A DNA stretch of 64,000 nt from Bryobacterales bacterium (GTDB lineage Bacteria; Acidobacteriota; Terriglobia; Bryobacterales; Bryobacteraceae), in assembly GCA_003170295.1 (NCBI GenBank), contig PNAJ01000160.1:1-64000 (forward strand), written 5' to 3'. Position 1 is the first letter of the stretch. The number at the start of each line of letters is the position of its first letter. The notes under the pieces are model-generated. The model worked only from the letters and a program-made list of their open reading frames with translations, did not search any database and had not been told where the DNA came from. Made by a program: the position numbers and the translations under genes. Positions 1 to 6,876 of this stretch are shown here, piece after piece.

Positions 1-16
1 GCTTTAGCGGCTTAGT

Positions 17-1774
17 TCAATATCTCTTAACGACTACGCTTCGCCATCCGGCATTTCCCGCCGCATCGTACGCCCGGATCGTCACGACGTTCGACCCGAC
101 CAGCAGCGGAATCGATGCCGACCAGTTCGTCGTCCCGCTCGCCATCCCCGATGAACCTGTGTTGGTCGACCACCTGACTGCGGTCACTCCCACGTTGTCG
201 CTCGCCGTTCCGCTAAAAGCGATCGTCGACACCGACGTGGAAACCGAAGTACCTCCCGGTGATCCGATCGTCAACGATGGAGCCGTCGTGTCTGTGCCGC
301 CGGTCGTCGGAGGCGCGGCCTGCCTCGTGACCGTCACCTGTTGCGAAACGTGACTCGACCCTGCCGACGCCGTCATTGTGATGGTATTCACACCCATCGC
401 GAGTGCGACATTCGAGATCGTCCACGACACCGCGGTGCCCGTCGCGCTTCCCGAAACCCCCATCGACGAATTAGACCAACTCACTGAAATCGCGCTCGAC
501 CCGCCCGACGCCACCCCAGACAAACTCACCGTCGACGCCGTAGTCGTTGCCGCGGTCGCGTTCACCGTCAGTGTCAATGGACCAACTGTGGGCGGAATCG
601 GAGTAGGCGTCGGCGCCGGTGTTCCGACACTCGTCTGTGCCGCATACAATGTCTGGACCGCCGCCACGTCGCCCGCCGCCAGCCCCGAGACCATCTTGTA
701 GTACGGATACATCACGTCGTTCGGATTATCGGAATGACCCAGCCCCAGCGCATGACCCAGCTCATGCAGCGTCACACTGAATAAGTCGACATTCGTGCCA
801 ATGTGCCAGTTCTCCGAATCGTCCAGATGCATGTCGCCCGCAATCGGCTCTGGATTCGGATTCACTGGATAGAACGTGTGCGCAAGCACTCCTCCCGGTC
901 CATCGAATGGACTCGAATCGCCATGCGCGTAAGTGGCCCACAGAATATTCACCGTGCGTGGCGCAGTCGCGCTCGTCCCCGCCGCCCATGTGACCTTCAC
1001 GACATTCGCCCATTGTGCCATCGCCCGCGCGATCTCAGCCTTCGCCGACGCTGCGTTCAACTGGCTGGTCACGTTGCTGTAGTAATAGAACACCGTCGCC
1101 GCGCCCAGCCCCGGCCCGTCCCATCCATAGCCATACGTCGGAATCGATTGCGTCGTCGCGCCATTGGTCGTCAACGCGCCCGAGCACGGACGCACCGGCA
1201 ATCCCTGCGCCAATTCATCCGATGCCGGAAAAATATATGCCACCGCATCCAGACCCGCCAAATTCTGAATCAGCACCGCATCACTCGTACGGATCATCAG
1301 TACGAGCGGCCCCAGATCGGGATTCTCGCTCAACACCGCGCCCGCATTCAGCATCATTCCCCGAGCGTCGTCCAAATTCACATCGGGATAAAACTCGACT
1401 AGCAGATGACCGTTAACATTCGCCGCAGCCAGCGGACTGATCTTATCGGACGCCGGAATCGGAGCCGCATAACGAACCCCGAGCCCCCCCAGCATCACCG
1501 GACTTGTCACAGAAACCAACAAACCGTCCTCCGGCACGTCGGCCAAAACGGTAACCCCGCGCGACGTCAACTCGCGGATGTGCTCGGCCGATGGCGGCCG
1601 GTTGAATTGCATCAACAGATGCCCGGCGCCCGATAATCTCGGCCCCTGCGCCTCGAGAACCACCTGCGACGGTTCCGTCGCAACGCGGCGTGTTTTGAGA
1701 ATCAAAGAGGTCTGCGCGAGGGCGACCCCGGATAGGAGGATTGAGGTCAAAAACGACCGGCGAATAGTAACCAC
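17..1774 (-). CDS. Secreted metzincin-type zinc metalloprotease with C-terminal Ig-like domains
   Basis: Predicted exported endopeptidase of 585 aa. A signal peptide covers about residues 1-20. The zinc-binding motif HELGHALGLGH (His337, Glu338, His341, His347) is followed within a few residues by the Met-turn sequence DVMYPYY, the arrangement of matrixin-like (M10) metzincins. Residues 395-585 are Ser/Thr/Gly-rich and hold two Ig-like/Big-type repeats ending in motifs such as GSNVVTIRAYDAAGN, typical of adhesive or substrate-binding tails. It is monocistronic here, reading toward the left edge of the window and ending at 17. Motif evidence for protease activity is strong; the substrate is unknown. 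It is a plausible client of the type II secretion system at 47.7-58.4 kb, which is inference. Confidence 0.88.
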   Translation of the reverse strand: MVTIRRSFLTSILLSGVALAQTSLILKTRRVATEPSQVVLEAQGPRLSGAGHLLMQFNRPPSAEHIRELTSRGVTVLADVPEDGLLVSVTSPVMLGGLGVRYAAPIPASDKISPLAAANVNGHLLVEFYPDVNLDDARGMMLNAGAVLSENPDLGPLVLMIRTSDAVLIQNLAGLDAVAYIFPASDELAQGLPVRPCSGALTTNGATTQSIPTYGYGWDGPGLGAATVFYYYSNVTSQLNAASAKAEIARAMAQWANVVKVTWAAGTSATAPRTVNILWATYAHGDSSPFDGPGGVLAHTFYPVNPNPEPIAGDMHLDDSENWHIGTNVDLFSVTLHELGHALGLGHSDNPNDVMYPYYKMVSGLAAGDVAAVQTLYAAQTSVGTPAPTPTPIPPTVGPLTLTVNATAATTTASTVSLSGVASGGSSAISVSWSNSSMGVSGSATGTAVSWTISNVALAMGVNTITMTASAGSSHVSQQVTVTRQAAPPTTGGTDTTAPSLTIGSPGGTSVSTSVSTIAFSGTASDNVGVTAVRWSTNTGSSGMASGTTNWSASIPLLVGSNVVTIRAYDAAGNAGWRSVVVKRY

Positions 1775-1854
1775 AATCTCCCATCGACCCTCGATGAGAA
1801 AATCCCGGCACCATTACACCTGAGACAGTATACGGTTAACTCACTACTCCTATG

Positions 1855-2700
1855 CTATTTTGAGGGTGGCCCGCTTGGACGCCCGCATCCCCCAATACTG
1901 ATCAGTAGTTCCTTTACCGGTCGCCGAAGATCCGAGCGGGGGGTAACTGTGCTCATTCGCGCAAGCGTTTCGATGGAAGCGCCTCGATAAAGCTCTCTTA
2001 CCGACCGATGATGGGCGTTGCTCACCAATACCATCGCTCCACGATCAGCGGCCCTGAAGGCGGCACTCGCGAGCCGTTCTTGGTCAGACCATGAGAAATT
2101 GCGCTCGTTGTACCTAATGAATCCATTGTTGTCATGCGCTACCGTGTAAGTGGGGTCACAGTAGACAACATCCCCAGTTCCAGCTGCTTCGATTACTGGT
2201 TCGAAATCGCTTACTATCAGCTTCGCCCTACGAAGCGCCCTCGACGCTAGCCTCAATATTTCGGTTTTCCATAGCACCTCAGGAGTGCGGTCACCACCGC
2301 CGTATGGGACATTGAACTTGCCCGCCATGTTAAGGCGGTAGATACCCCCGAAGGCCGTTCTATTCAGATATAAGAAGCGTGCCGCTCTTCCTGCGGCATC
2401 CTTCGGTTCATCGTCTCTAACCCGATAGTACATTTCCTCCGTTACCGCCCGACGTCGTAGAACCCGAATGACCCGAGCGGGATCGTTCCGAATCGTCCTG
2501 TAGGTGGCAATGAGGTCCTTGTTGATGTCGGCCAGAACGGCACGCCGCGGCAGTCCATGAAAAAAAACAGCGCCGCCTCCCAAAAAGGGCTCGTAGTAGG
2601 TGCCTGAAAGGCTGGATGATATCAACTCGCTAATCTGCAAGGCGGCCCATCTCTTGCCGCCGGGCCACTTGATGAACGGACTTAGCGGACCTCGCAGCAT
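1855..2700 (-). CDS. D12-class (Dam-like) DNA N6-adenine methyltransferase
   Basis: Site-specific adenine methylase of 281 aa. SAM-binding motif I appears as PFLGGGAVFF near residue 40, preceded by the family's FIKWPGGKRW at the N-terminus. A YLNRTAFGGIYRLN block follows in the middle. The catalytic motif IV reads DPTY where most Dam enzymes have DPPY. The start is the ATG at 2700, one base after the TGA of the upstream adenylyltransferase gene; a longer in-frame start at 2775 would overlap that gene by 74 bp and add residues with no family resemblance. It is the last gene of a four-gene cassette. No restriction endonuclease is adjacent, so it is either an orphan methylase or the modification or self-marking arm of the cassette. 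The recognition site cannot be read from sequence. Confidence 0.9.
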   Translation of the reverse strand: MLRGPLSPFIKWPGGKRWAALQISELISSSLSGTYYEPFLGGGAVFFHGLPRRAVLADINKDLIATYRTIRNDPARVIRVLRRRAVTEEMYYRVRDDEPKDAAGRAARFLYLNRTAFGGIYRLNMAGKFNVPYGGGDRTPEVLWKTEILRLASRALRRAKLIVSDFEPVIEAAGTGDVVYCDPTYTVAHDNNGFIRYNERNFSWSDQERLASAAFRAADRGAMVLVSNAHHRSVRELYRGASIETLARMSTVTPRSDLRRPVKELLISIGGCGRPSGPPSK

Positions 2701-2701
2701 C

Positions 2702-3313
2702 TCACGTTCGGTCCTGTCCTGATTCAGCGCTGCTTGCCTGTATTCCCGAGGGAAACCCGCCCTCGAACTGCCCAAGCGTGATCAGCCTGGTCCGAAGGTT
2801 AAGTTTCTCTACGGCTCGTGCGGTAGCTCTTGGAACCATGCTTTTCCAGGAGTCCGCTCCCGCAGCGATATCCGCCCGGATTTTCGCGCCGCTTACCTTC
2901 TTAACGTCCCGCTCGTATAAGACCCTCACATCATAGCCAAGATTCTTTAGAACCTCGATTTTCTCTCGATTCCAGTCCTCACATACGGTCGTATAGCAGG
3001 GAATCGTTACGGGCATGAACGCTGGGAGCCTCTGCGGCGTCTCGATCGGAAACGGGACGAAGCCAAATCGCGTACGATCGATACCCTCATCTGACAGCGC
3101 ATCACCAACGATGTTTATCCGCTCGAAGAACGTCAGCGGGTTACTCTCTGGTCGCTCGCGATGGCGCCCAAGCGGGTTGGAATCGATCCGGGTTATGTCA
3201 TATTTTGTGATCCCGATCCAGAGATAGTCACAAAGTTTGCTTGCGGCAAGAACATATTCGAGGTGCTCATTGTGAAATGGCTGAAATCGACCGTGAACGG
3301 ATCCCGTTGTCAC
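2702..3313 (-). CDS. NadM-like nicotinamide-nucleotide / cytidylyl-type adenylyltransferase
   Basis: Nucleotidyltransferase of the HxGH superfamily, 203 aa. The N-terminal GRFQPFHNEH motif and the C-terminal SGAKIRADI motif (counterpart of ISGTKIR) are the two ATP-binding signatures of NadM-type NMN adenylyltransferases, which make NAD from NMN and ATP. Length is close to the usual 170-200 aa. The start is a GTG at 3313 forming a GTGA overlap with the stop of the upstream membrane-protein gene, so translation is probably coupled. The substrate may be NMN or a related mononucleotide. Its place between a membrane protein and a DNA methylase, with a Nudix gene upstream, suggests a conflict-related or regulatory role rather than housekeeping NAD synthesis; that is inference. 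Confidence 0.82.
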   Translation of the reverse strand: MTTGSVHGRFQPFHNEHLEYVLAASKLCDYLWIGITKYDITRIDSNPLGRHRERPESNPLTFFERINIVGDALSDEGIDRTRFGFVPFPIETPQRLPAFMPVTIPCYTTVCEDWNREKIEVLKNLGYDVRVLYERDVKKVSGAKIRADIAAGADSWKSMVPRATARAVEKLNLRTRLITLGQFEGGFPSGIQASSAESGQDRT

Positions 3314-4149
3314 AAGTATTCCTTAAAATCCCAATCGTCGGAGGCGTTCCACATTTTGGCAAAATATTCGGTAAAAGCAAAATAGAGAGAATCTATATCT
3401 CTTGAACCTGCGGTCTTAATTACATGCAACTGGGGGAGATTTGAACCATCCCCCTTTCCCATCAAGTAGTAGCTCATCAAGCAGATTGAGTCATCTATGA
3501 ACATCAGTCGGAACGCTGGGATCGTCTGATAGAAACGAACGCTGATGTTTTTCCTCTCATTGTTGCGCAGTTCAGCGACGAATCGCAGGGACTCGGTAAC
3601 TGCATGCTGATAGGAAGCCTTGTCCTTATTCGCCATTTGAGCAAATTTCACCAGTTCGTCCGAGTTCGGACGGCCGAGTAAAAGCTTGACTGGCGACCCG
3701 TCGCGACTACAACGACTGATCGCATCGCCAAAAGCCTCTCTATCTCGGGTCAACTTTGACGCACCAATACCTAGGAAATGAAACGAGTGATGGCACATCC
3801 CGAGCGCCGTCCGATAATCCACCCCCGTCCCAACCTGGCGATCAGCGCCTACGATCCCAATTTGCCAAAACTGATTCAGTTCCTTGTAGATCACTAAGGC
3901 TAAAACGACAATGGTGAAAAGAACAGGCAGAACAAGGGACCAATGCGTAAGAAAGAATGCGCAGCAGATGTCCAGAAGCACACCCACGGCTACAGTTATT
4001 AGAAGTCGTATCCTTCGAGACAGCGGATTTCGCTTGGCGCTAGTCTTTTCGTAATAGTCCGCGAGGAAGACTGCGAGTCCATACACGAAATTCGCGACGA
4101 GGCTAATGACTAGTGAGTAGTCTGAAGAATCCGCGCTTGCTCCCTGCAC
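3310..4149 (-). CDS. Membrane protein with three N-terminal TM helices and an unassigned soluble domain
   Basis: Protein of 279 aa. Three hydrophobic segments lie in roughly the first 90 residues, followed by a soluble domain of about 185 aa with the motifs FLGIGASKLTRD, PVKLLLGRP, SVRFYQTIPAFRLMFIDD and an ending FTEYFAKMW. This pattern resembles a PLD-fold-like sensor/effector domain found in bacterial conflict proteins, but no HKD catalytic motif is visible, so I leave it unassigned. The start chosen is a GTG at 4149, because a strong GAGGAG ribosome-binding site sits five bases upstream; a TTG at 4182 is the longer alternative. The gene overlaps the upstream Nudix gene by 40 bp and the downstream adenylyltransferase by 4 bp. 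A membrane-effector role is inference. Confidence 0.7.
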   Translation of the reverse strand: MQGASADSSDYSLVISLVANFVYGLAVFLADYYEKTSAKRNPLSRRIRLLITVAVGVLLDICCAFFLTHWSLVLPVLFTIVVLALVIYKELNQFWQIGIVGADRQVGTGVDYRTALGMCHHSFHFLGIGASKLTRDREAFGDAISRCSRDGSPVKLLLGRPNSDELVKFAQMANKDKASYQHAVTESLRFVAELRNNERKNISVRFYQTIPAFRLMFIDDSICLMSYYLMGKGDGSNLPQLHVIKTAGSRDIDSLYFAFTEYFAKMWNASDDWDFKEYL

Positions 4150-5021
4150 TTGAGCTCCTCGTTCATGATCAAAAGCGACCAATTTTCGAACTCACCACTG
4201 CGGCGCTGGATTTCTTCGAGCGTCTCGTATTTGGCGTCCATCAAGAAGCCTCGCTCACCGATTTCAAACATCTCCGAATCCGATAGCACCTGGTAGGTCA
4301 GCCCGAGATGCTGCTTGCTTACTTCGCGAGAATCATCGTAGAGCAGCCCTCTGTACTCGATGACTGGGGAGCGCAGCGATTTGATTTTGATTTCCTCCCA
4401 CAACTCCCTCTCGAGTAAAGGATCTCCGACCGCTGGATCAAAAATATTCAGCAGCGGCGCCGAATCGGTGGGATTGAGATGCCCCCCAAATCCGATCGAA
4501 TAGACGCCGTGAAGTCGGCTTTCAGGCAGCCGTTTCGTGCGCTTGTAGGTCAGGTATCGATCTCGGTGGCGTATGATGAAAACCGATACCAACTGAATGA
4601 CTGAGAAGTCCTCCTCCGCTGATCGTCTCTGCATCGGCCTACACTCGTCCAGCAACGCTGCCTTGTCAAATTCTCCGGAATAAAGGCCAACTCCTGGAAC
4701 GTAGCGCTTAAGAGAACGCGCGGGGAAAACAAGAATGTCCTCGTCGAAAAGCGCCTTCTGATATCGGTCTGCGATGTGCTCCGGATAAATTCTCTGCCAC
4801 TCCCGCAACGCGAACTTTCCTTTATCGACCCGCATAAACACCGAACGCTCGCGCTGTTTGAGGATATTCGTCGATAGCTTCGACTTCATCGTTTGCCATG
4901 GAGTCTTGCCGGCTGAAGCCAGCAGCTTGCGCTCTTGCGCCAGTTGAGTTATCTCCGCTGCACCGAGGGGCACCTGCTCCGCCTGAAGAACTGCGCACGC
5001 GGCTTTGAGAAACACTCCCAT
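4110..5021 (-). CDS. HARE-HTH / Nudix-like fusion protein
   Basis: First gene of the four-gene cassette, 303 aa. Residues 3-75 match the HARE-HTH pattern (FLKAACAVL, then ITQLAQERKLL, GKTPWQTMKSKLS, FMRVDKGKFAL), a winged helix often attached to restriction or DNA-modification proteins and thought to sense DNA modification. Residues 125-260 look Nudix-like: GFGGHLNP, then LLERELWEEIKIK, which fits the REUxEE core of the Nudix box although the spacing from the Gly part is longer than normal. A nucleotide-diphosphate hydrolase acting on NAD- or ADP-ribose-type compounds would fit the NadM-like gene in the same operon. ATG at 5021. Domain calls are from motifs; the pairing and function are inference. 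Confidence 0.75.
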   Translation of the reverse strand: MGVFLKAACAVLQAEQVPLGAAEITQLAQERKLLASAGKTPWQTMKSKLSTNILKQRERSVFMRVDKGKFALREWQRIYPEHIADRYQKALFDEDILVFPARSLKRYVPGVGLYSGEFDKAALLDECRPMQRRSAEEDFSVIQLVSVFIIRHRDRYLTYKRTKRLPESRLHGVYSIGFGGHLNPTDSAPLLNIFDPAVGDPLLERELWEEIKIKSLRSPVIEYRGLLYDDSREVSKQHLGLTYQVLSDSEMFEIGERGFLMDAKYETLEEIQRRSGEFENWSLLIMNEELKCREQARILQTTH

Positions 5022-5100
5022 TGCTGTTTTCGCTCCATCTTCGGGGGAGTCCTCCAGTATAACCGTAACCGGTTCGCACTGCTCCCGGGACAGCCGCCGT

Positions 5101-5299
5101 TCACACCAGATGCTCCAGATCGACCTTAAAGCGCCCCGGCGAGCTTCTTCAGCGTCTCAGTCCCGCCTTTTTTGTGCCTCGCCTCAATGGCCGCAATCAT
5201 CGGCCGCGACACCTTGGACGCCCTCGCCAGACCTTCCTGGGTGAGCCCGCGATGCTCAGGACTGGAAATGGAACTGGTGACAGCCCGCGTGTTTACCAA
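5101..5299 (-). pseudogene. Decayed Xre/HTH_3-type antitoxin fragment
   Basis: Minus-strand reading frame from about 5299 (TTG) encodes EHRGLTQEGLARASKVSRP and then MIAAIEARHKKGGTETLKKL, the second half of a lambda-repressor-like helix-turn-helix. A TAA at 5126-5128 stops it. Reading on in the +1 frame restores KVDLEHLV and a TGA at 5101-5103, the usual end of this family, so a single extra T in a short T run has shifted the frame. The first helix of the domain is missing and no good start or ribosome-binding site is present. It lies directly downstream of the PIN gene. The most likely reading is a remnant of a toxin-antitoxin partner gene. Confidence 0.55.
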
Positions 5300-5312
5300 G
5301 TTTCAAGGTTTC

Positions 5313-5726
5313 CTATTCCGGCGGCCGCCTCTTGAAATATCCCGCGGGCGAAAGGATCAACACACCTTCGACGATCTTGTCATAGTAAGGACCGAAATGC
5401 CTCAAATCGCTGGTCAGCAAATGCGTCGCATTCGCAGCGATGGCGGCCAGCAGAATCGGCGCGTCCTTCGCCGGCAAATCGACTCCTTCCGGCAATGCCT
5501 TACCCGGCATAGCCGAAATCAGCTCGACAGACTGCAACAATTTTTCGAGGCGCTCGCGCTGCTCCGGTTTCTCCAGATTGCGTCGCGCCTCCTCGGCTGC
5601 GTACGGGGACGTGACAAGATTCACGTACCGCATTTGCCAAAGCTTCAGGAACTTGGCTTCAGGCCTGTAGGCAGCGGAAAAAAGCACGCTCGCATCCAGG
5701 AATACGATGTCCCTCGAAAGTGTCAA
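5313..5726 (-). CDS. PIN-domain toxin (VapC-like RNase)
   Basis: Type II toxin of 137 aa, predicted Mg-dependent ribonuclease. The acidic PIN residues are visible in order: LDAS near residue 11, AEEARRN near 44, KDAPILLAA near 89 and LTSDLRHFG near 105. Length and order fit PIN_3-type VapC homologues. The ATG at 5726 overlaps the stop of the upstream AbrB-type gene by four bases, the usual antitoxin-toxin arrangement, so the pair is co-translated. A broken Xre gene follows it. Function is well supported by motifs; the RNA target is unknown. Confidence 0.88.
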   Translation of the reverse strand: MTLSRDIVFLDASVLFSAAYRPEAKFLKLWQMRYVNLVTSPYAAEEARRNLEKPEQRERLEKLLQSVELISAMPGKALPEGVDLPAKDAPILLAAIAANATHLLTSDLRHFGPYYDKIVEGVLILSPAGYFKRRPPE

Positions 5727-6028
5727 CGCCGGCTCGGAGAAAGGTGCTCGATCCGGTCAGGGTCAAGCCCCATCTTGCGCACGGCCTCGCGTGCCACCCT
5801 GTAGTCTTCTTTGTCCACCGCGCTTGACAGAATGAACTCGGCTTTGCGTTCAGGCGTGTAGATTTCGATCGGATAAGCGACGGCGGGCCGGATCAAAATA
5901 CCATCCTCTCGCTCTTCCGCGATGACCAAACTGCCTTCTTCAATACCGAACTTGCGGCGCAATCGCGCAGGCATGACCACCGTGCCACGCTTGCCGACCT
6001 TGCTGGTTTCGATAGCTGGGCTTTTCAT
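5723..6028 (-). CDS. AbrB/MazE-family antitoxin
   Basis: Antitoxin of 101 aa for the downstream PIN toxin. The N-terminal swapped-hairpin AbrB fold is evident in KVGKRGTVVMPARLRRKFG followed by EEGSLVIAEEREDGILIRP. The C-terminal 50 residues, rich in charge, are the likely toxin-binding tail. Start taken at ATG 6028, immediately before the conserved AbrB segment; an in-frame ATG at 6142 would add 38 residues without family resemblance and run into the upstream gene. It overlaps the toxin by four bases. Such proteins bind operator DNA near their own start and repress the pair. Confidence 0.87.
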   Translation of the reverse strand: MKSPAIETSKVGKRGTVVMPARLRRKFGIEEGSLVIAEEREDGILIRPAVAYPIEIYTPERKAEFILSSAVDKEDYRVAREAVRKMGLDPDRIEHLSPSRR

Positions 6029-6095
6029 AAGGTGCCTGATTGTCTGAATATCCGGCGTCCTTTTTAGTCTATCCCAACTCATCCTGTGCGGGCTG

Positions 6096-6410
6096 CTACG
6101 GCCTGGACTTGGCTCGCCCCGAACTAGCCCGAACGTTTCCAAATTCCACGCCGAGCGCCTTGAGAATCCCGAAGAAGTTTCGGTATGTTGGATTTCCCGA
6201 AGCGGAAAGCATCCGGTAAAGGCTCTCTCGACTGACGCCCACCCTTTCCGCGATCTTCGCCATTTGCCGCGCCTCCGCCACGTCCCTCAATGCCACCAGA
6301 AGGCCTTCCTCTGAATCGCGCAGGGCCGCGTTTAAATAGTGAGCGGCTTCTTGAGGATCCTTCAAGTCATCGAGGAGGGCGCTCCGGTAATCGGTTGTTC
6401 GTTTAGGCAT
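6096..6410 (-). CDS. HigA-type addiction-module antitoxin (HTH)
   Basis: Antitoxin of 104 aa. KRTTDYRSALLDDLKDPQEAA at the N-terminus is characteristic of the DNA-binding antidote proteins paired with RelE/ParE-like killer proteins, and RVGVSRESLYRMLSASGNP is the helix-turn-helix. Start taken at ATG 6410 (MPKRT); upstream in-frame codons lie inside the toxin gene. The first eight bases overlap the end of the toxin gene, so order is toxin then antitoxin, as in higBA. Cognate toxin is the gene at 6403-6726. The 16-bp palindrome ahead of the toxin gene is the probable operator. Confidence 0.88.
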   Translation of the reverse strand: MPKRTTDYRSALLDDLKDPQEAAHYLNAALRDSEEGLLVALRDVAEARQMAKIAERVGVSRESLYRMLSASGNPTYRNFFGILKALGVEFGNVRASSGRAKSRP

Positions 6411-6726
6411 TGTAGTCTGTCCAGTATTCCTTTGCCCTTTGGATGTCACGACTCTGGGAATCCTTATCCCCGCCGTTCAGTAGCACCACGACGTTGCCAT
6501 CGACGCCAAAATAGACGCGATACCCCGGGCCGAAGTTAATTTTCAACTCGTGCACTCCTCCTCCAACGGATCGGCAGTTCGCAAGGTTGCCCGCCGCCAC
6601 TCGATTGAGCCTCGTCCGAATGACGGCTCGACCCTCGGCGTCCCGCAGTCCCGTGAGCCACCGACGAAAAGGCTCAGCCCCTTCTTCAGTTTGGTACTGG
6701 CGCAGGATTCGCGGCGTGCCTTCCAC
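6403..6726 (-). CDS. RelE/HigB-type addiction-module toxin
   Basis: Toxin of 107 aa, probable ribosome-dependent mRNA endonuclease. Features of the 'addiction module killer protein' branch of RelE/ParE: RRWLTGLRDAEGRAVIRTRL, then HELKINFGPGYRVYFGVDG and LLNGGDKDSQSRDIQRAKEYW at the end. Length is typical (95-110 aa). The ATG at 6726 lies 25 bp from a perfect 16-bp palindrome that probably serves as the operator of this operon. The antitoxin gene follows with an 8-bp overlap. Confidence 0.88.
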   Translation of the reverse strand: MEGTPRILRQYQTEEGAEPFRRWLTGLRDAEGRAVIRTRLNRVAAGNLANCRSVGGGVHELKINFGPGYRVYFGVDGNVVVLLNGGDKDSQSRDIQRAKEYWTDYNA

Positions 6727-6750
6727 TGGCCGTCCAAGCCCCCTCGCCTT

Positions 6751-6766
6751 GTGATTTATAAATCAC
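6751..6766. promoter_or_regulatory. Perfect 16-bp palindrome, candidate toxin-antitoxin operator
   Basis: GTGATTTATAAATCAC is a perfect palindrome 25 bp upstream of the RelE-type gene start. Its AT-rich centre could be part of a -10 region read toward the toxin gene. Type II antitoxins commonly bind such palindromes for autoregulation. The position is clear; the function is inferred. Confidence 0.6.
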
Positions 6767-6876
6767 AATCGATGATAGCACGAATCGTATGGGCTCCAGT
6801 TGTCTCATAAAATCCCCTTGAGAATATCCCTCAGCTAGTAGCACTCAGTGAATTCAGGGGTATTCCGTCAACTTTC

